Source: Gallionellaceae bacterium | GTDB lineage: Bacteria; Pseudomonadota; Gammaproteobacteria; Burkholderiales; Gallionellaceae | Assembly (NCBI GenBank): GCA_030646595.1 | Contig: JAUSKS010000062.1 | Coordinates: 1 to 6,330, forward strand | Direction: 5' to 3' | Length of the DNA: 6,330 nucleotides | Shown here: positions 5,221-6,330 of the stretch, one piece after another | How the letters are laid out: each line of letters opens with the position of its first letter | Numbering within the stretch: the stretch's first letter is position 1 | Made by a program: the position numbers and the translations under genes | The notes under the pieces: model-generated | The model's database searches: none | What the model was told of the DNA's origin: nothing | What the model saw: the letters and a program-made list of their open reading frames with translations, nothing else

Positions 5221-6330
5221 ATGTATCTCGGTTTCGATTTTGGCACTTCCGCTGCACGCGCTTGGGTAATCGATGAAGCAGCAGCCGTGGTCCACACCGA
5301 CCAGGTTAATTTCCCTGTTACACAAACACCTGCCGATTGGCGCGAGGCGCTGCATATCCTGCTCCGACGTTTGCCCGCCGTTGTAGCGGCTCACTTGCAA
5401 GGCATAGCCATCGCGGCTACTTCAGCTACGGTATTGTTATGTGATGAAGAACTGGAGCCTTCCTCCCCTGCCCTGCTGTACTCCGATAATCGTGCTCATG
5501 AAGAAGCAAAACAACTACAGCAACTTGCTCCGCCTGGCCACATCGTAGGCAGTGCAACTTCAGGATTAGCCAAATTTCTGTGGTTAACCCGGCATGCTGG
5601 CCCGGCCCATGCTGTGCATTTTCTGCATCAGGCCGATTGGCTGGCTGCATTACTAACTGGCAATGGAGGAATCAGTGACTACAACAATGCGCTTAAGACC
5701 GGCTATGATGCGGAACGCTTGTGCTGGCCGGAGTGGATACAGAGTTTGGCGCATGGACATCTATTGCCGCAAGTAGTCGCGCCCGGCGTAGCGTTGGCAC
5801 TCGTCCGCCCCACCATAGCCCAGCATTTCAGACTCAACCCGGCTTGCATGGTCTATGCTGGCACCACCGACAGCATCGCTGCGTTCATGGCTGCCAGAGT
5901 CCATCAACCCGGCATGGCCGTTACTTCACTGGGCAGCACACTGGTGCTGAAGTTGCTGTCAAAGCACCGCGTGGAAGCAGCACAATATGGTGTGTACAGT
6001 CACCGCTACGGTGATTTATGGCTGGCCGGGGGTGCTTCCAATAGCGGAGGGAATGTATTACGCTACTACTTTAACGATGCGCAACTGGCTGAACTCAGCT
6101 TGCATATAGATGCCGCACAAGATAGCCCATTTGATTATTATCCTTTGTTGCGCCCAGGAGAACGCTTTCCGGTGAATGATCCTGCGCTGGCACCACGTCT
6201 CTCGCCGCGCCCTGAAAATGATGTCCAGTTTTTACAGGGTATGTTGTACAGCATGAGCCGTATTGAGGCAGCAGGCTATGCCCGCTTGGCCGAACTTGGA
6301 GCCACCCCGCTGGTTGCCGTCGCCACCAGT
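5221..6330 (+). CDS. FGGY-family carbohydrate kinase, D-ribulokinase/XK-1-like (partial, runs off the window)
   Basis: The frame is open from ATG 5221 to the last base (370 codons, no stop), so the C-terminus is missing. It is an ATP-dependent sugar kinase of the FGGY family. The N-terminus MYLGFDFGTSAARAWVID carries the phosphate-binding DFGTS motif with Asp6 and Thr9. SDNRAHEEA (88-96) fits the sugar-binding region, DYNNALKTGYD (153-163) and YAGTTDSIAAF (212-222, putative catalytic base Asp217) mark the domain junction, and SLGSTLVLKLL (236-246) and GGASNSGG (270-277) belong to the ATPase fold. DYNNALK, SLGSTL and GGASN.GG together resemble cyanobacterial and plant XK-1-like proteins reported to phosphorylate D-ribulose, more than classic XylB; this is from memory. 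The window ends at VAVATS, just before the GGGA-type adenosine-binding motif expected in FGGY kinases. The gap to higA is only 25 bases and the Shine-Dalgarno is weak. Confidence 0.87.
   Translation, partial: MYLGFDFGTSAARAWVIDEAAAVVHTDQVNFPVTQTPADWREALHILLRRLPAVVAAHLQGIAIAATSATVLLCDEELEPSSPALLYSDNRAHEEAKQLQQLAPPGHIVGSATSGLAKFLWLTRHAGPAHAVHFLHQADWLAALLTGNGGISDYNNALKTGYDAERLCWPEWIQSLAHGHLLPQVVAPGVALALVRPTIAQHFRLNPACMVYAGTTDSIAAFMAARVHQPGMAVTSLGSTLVLKLLSKHRVEAAQYGVYSHRYGDLWLAGGASNSGGNVLRYYFNDAQLAELSLHIDAAQDSPFDYYPLLRPGERFPVNDPALAPRLSPRPENDVQFLQGMLYSMSRIEAAGYARLAELGATPLVAVATS

Noticed and set aside
4707..5297. Long reverse-strand open frame of 196 codons
   Set aside because: It lies opposite the HigB remnant, HigA and the start of the sugar kinase, all of which have clear family motifs, so it is a shadow frame.

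Overview
The window reads like accessory chromosomal DNA of a proteobacterium. A betaproteobacterial (Nitrosomonadales-like) or gammaproteobacterial host is my guess, based on the style of the YefM/YoeB, HigA and FGGY kinase proteins, the GC-rich CCCTC..GAGGG intergenic hairpin and the moderate base composition. I cannot fix the genus. Every gene I can support lies on the + strand.

Layout: (1) Positions 1-598 hold a complete yefM-yoeB type II toxin-antitoxin (TA) operon with a possible extended -10 promoter; the two genes overlap by 8 bases. (2) Positions 744-3658 hold a large secreted lipoprotein: a lipobox and poly-Gly linker, a beta-rich region, an alpha/beta-hydrolase (lipase-like) domain, a fibronectin type III (FN3) domain, Ig-like domains and a C-terminal PPC domain. 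A perfect 26-bp tandem duplication inside the FN3 domain shifts the frame and splits the gene into 744-2660 and 2657-3658. Deleting one copy restores a single 962-residue protein. (3) Positions 3892-4731 hold a second TA pair, a Phd/YefM-family antitoxin with a clear palindromic operator and a ParE/RelE-family toxin. The two genes are separated by 125 bases that contain a REP-like hairpin. (4) Positions 4731-5195 hold a third TA locus in decay: the C-terminal remnant of a HigB toxin with an in-frame amber codon, followed by an intact HigA antitoxin. (5) From 5221 to the window edge runs an open FGGY-family sugar kinase, most like the D-ribulokinase/XK-1 group; it is cut off just before the expected C-terminal nucleotide-binding motif.

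How the parts relate: three unrelated TA families (YefM/YoeB, Phd/ParE, HigB/HigA) lie within about 5.2 kb around a large secreted hydrolase. This fits an island or scar region where TA modules accumulate. I see no transposase, integrase, attC site, tRNA or CRISPR array. The most informative observations are the frame-breaking duplication in the lipoprotein gene, the orphaned HigA next to a dead HigB, and the repeat lying between an antitoxin and its toxin. I found no convincing undescribed system; the families here are known ones in unusual states.
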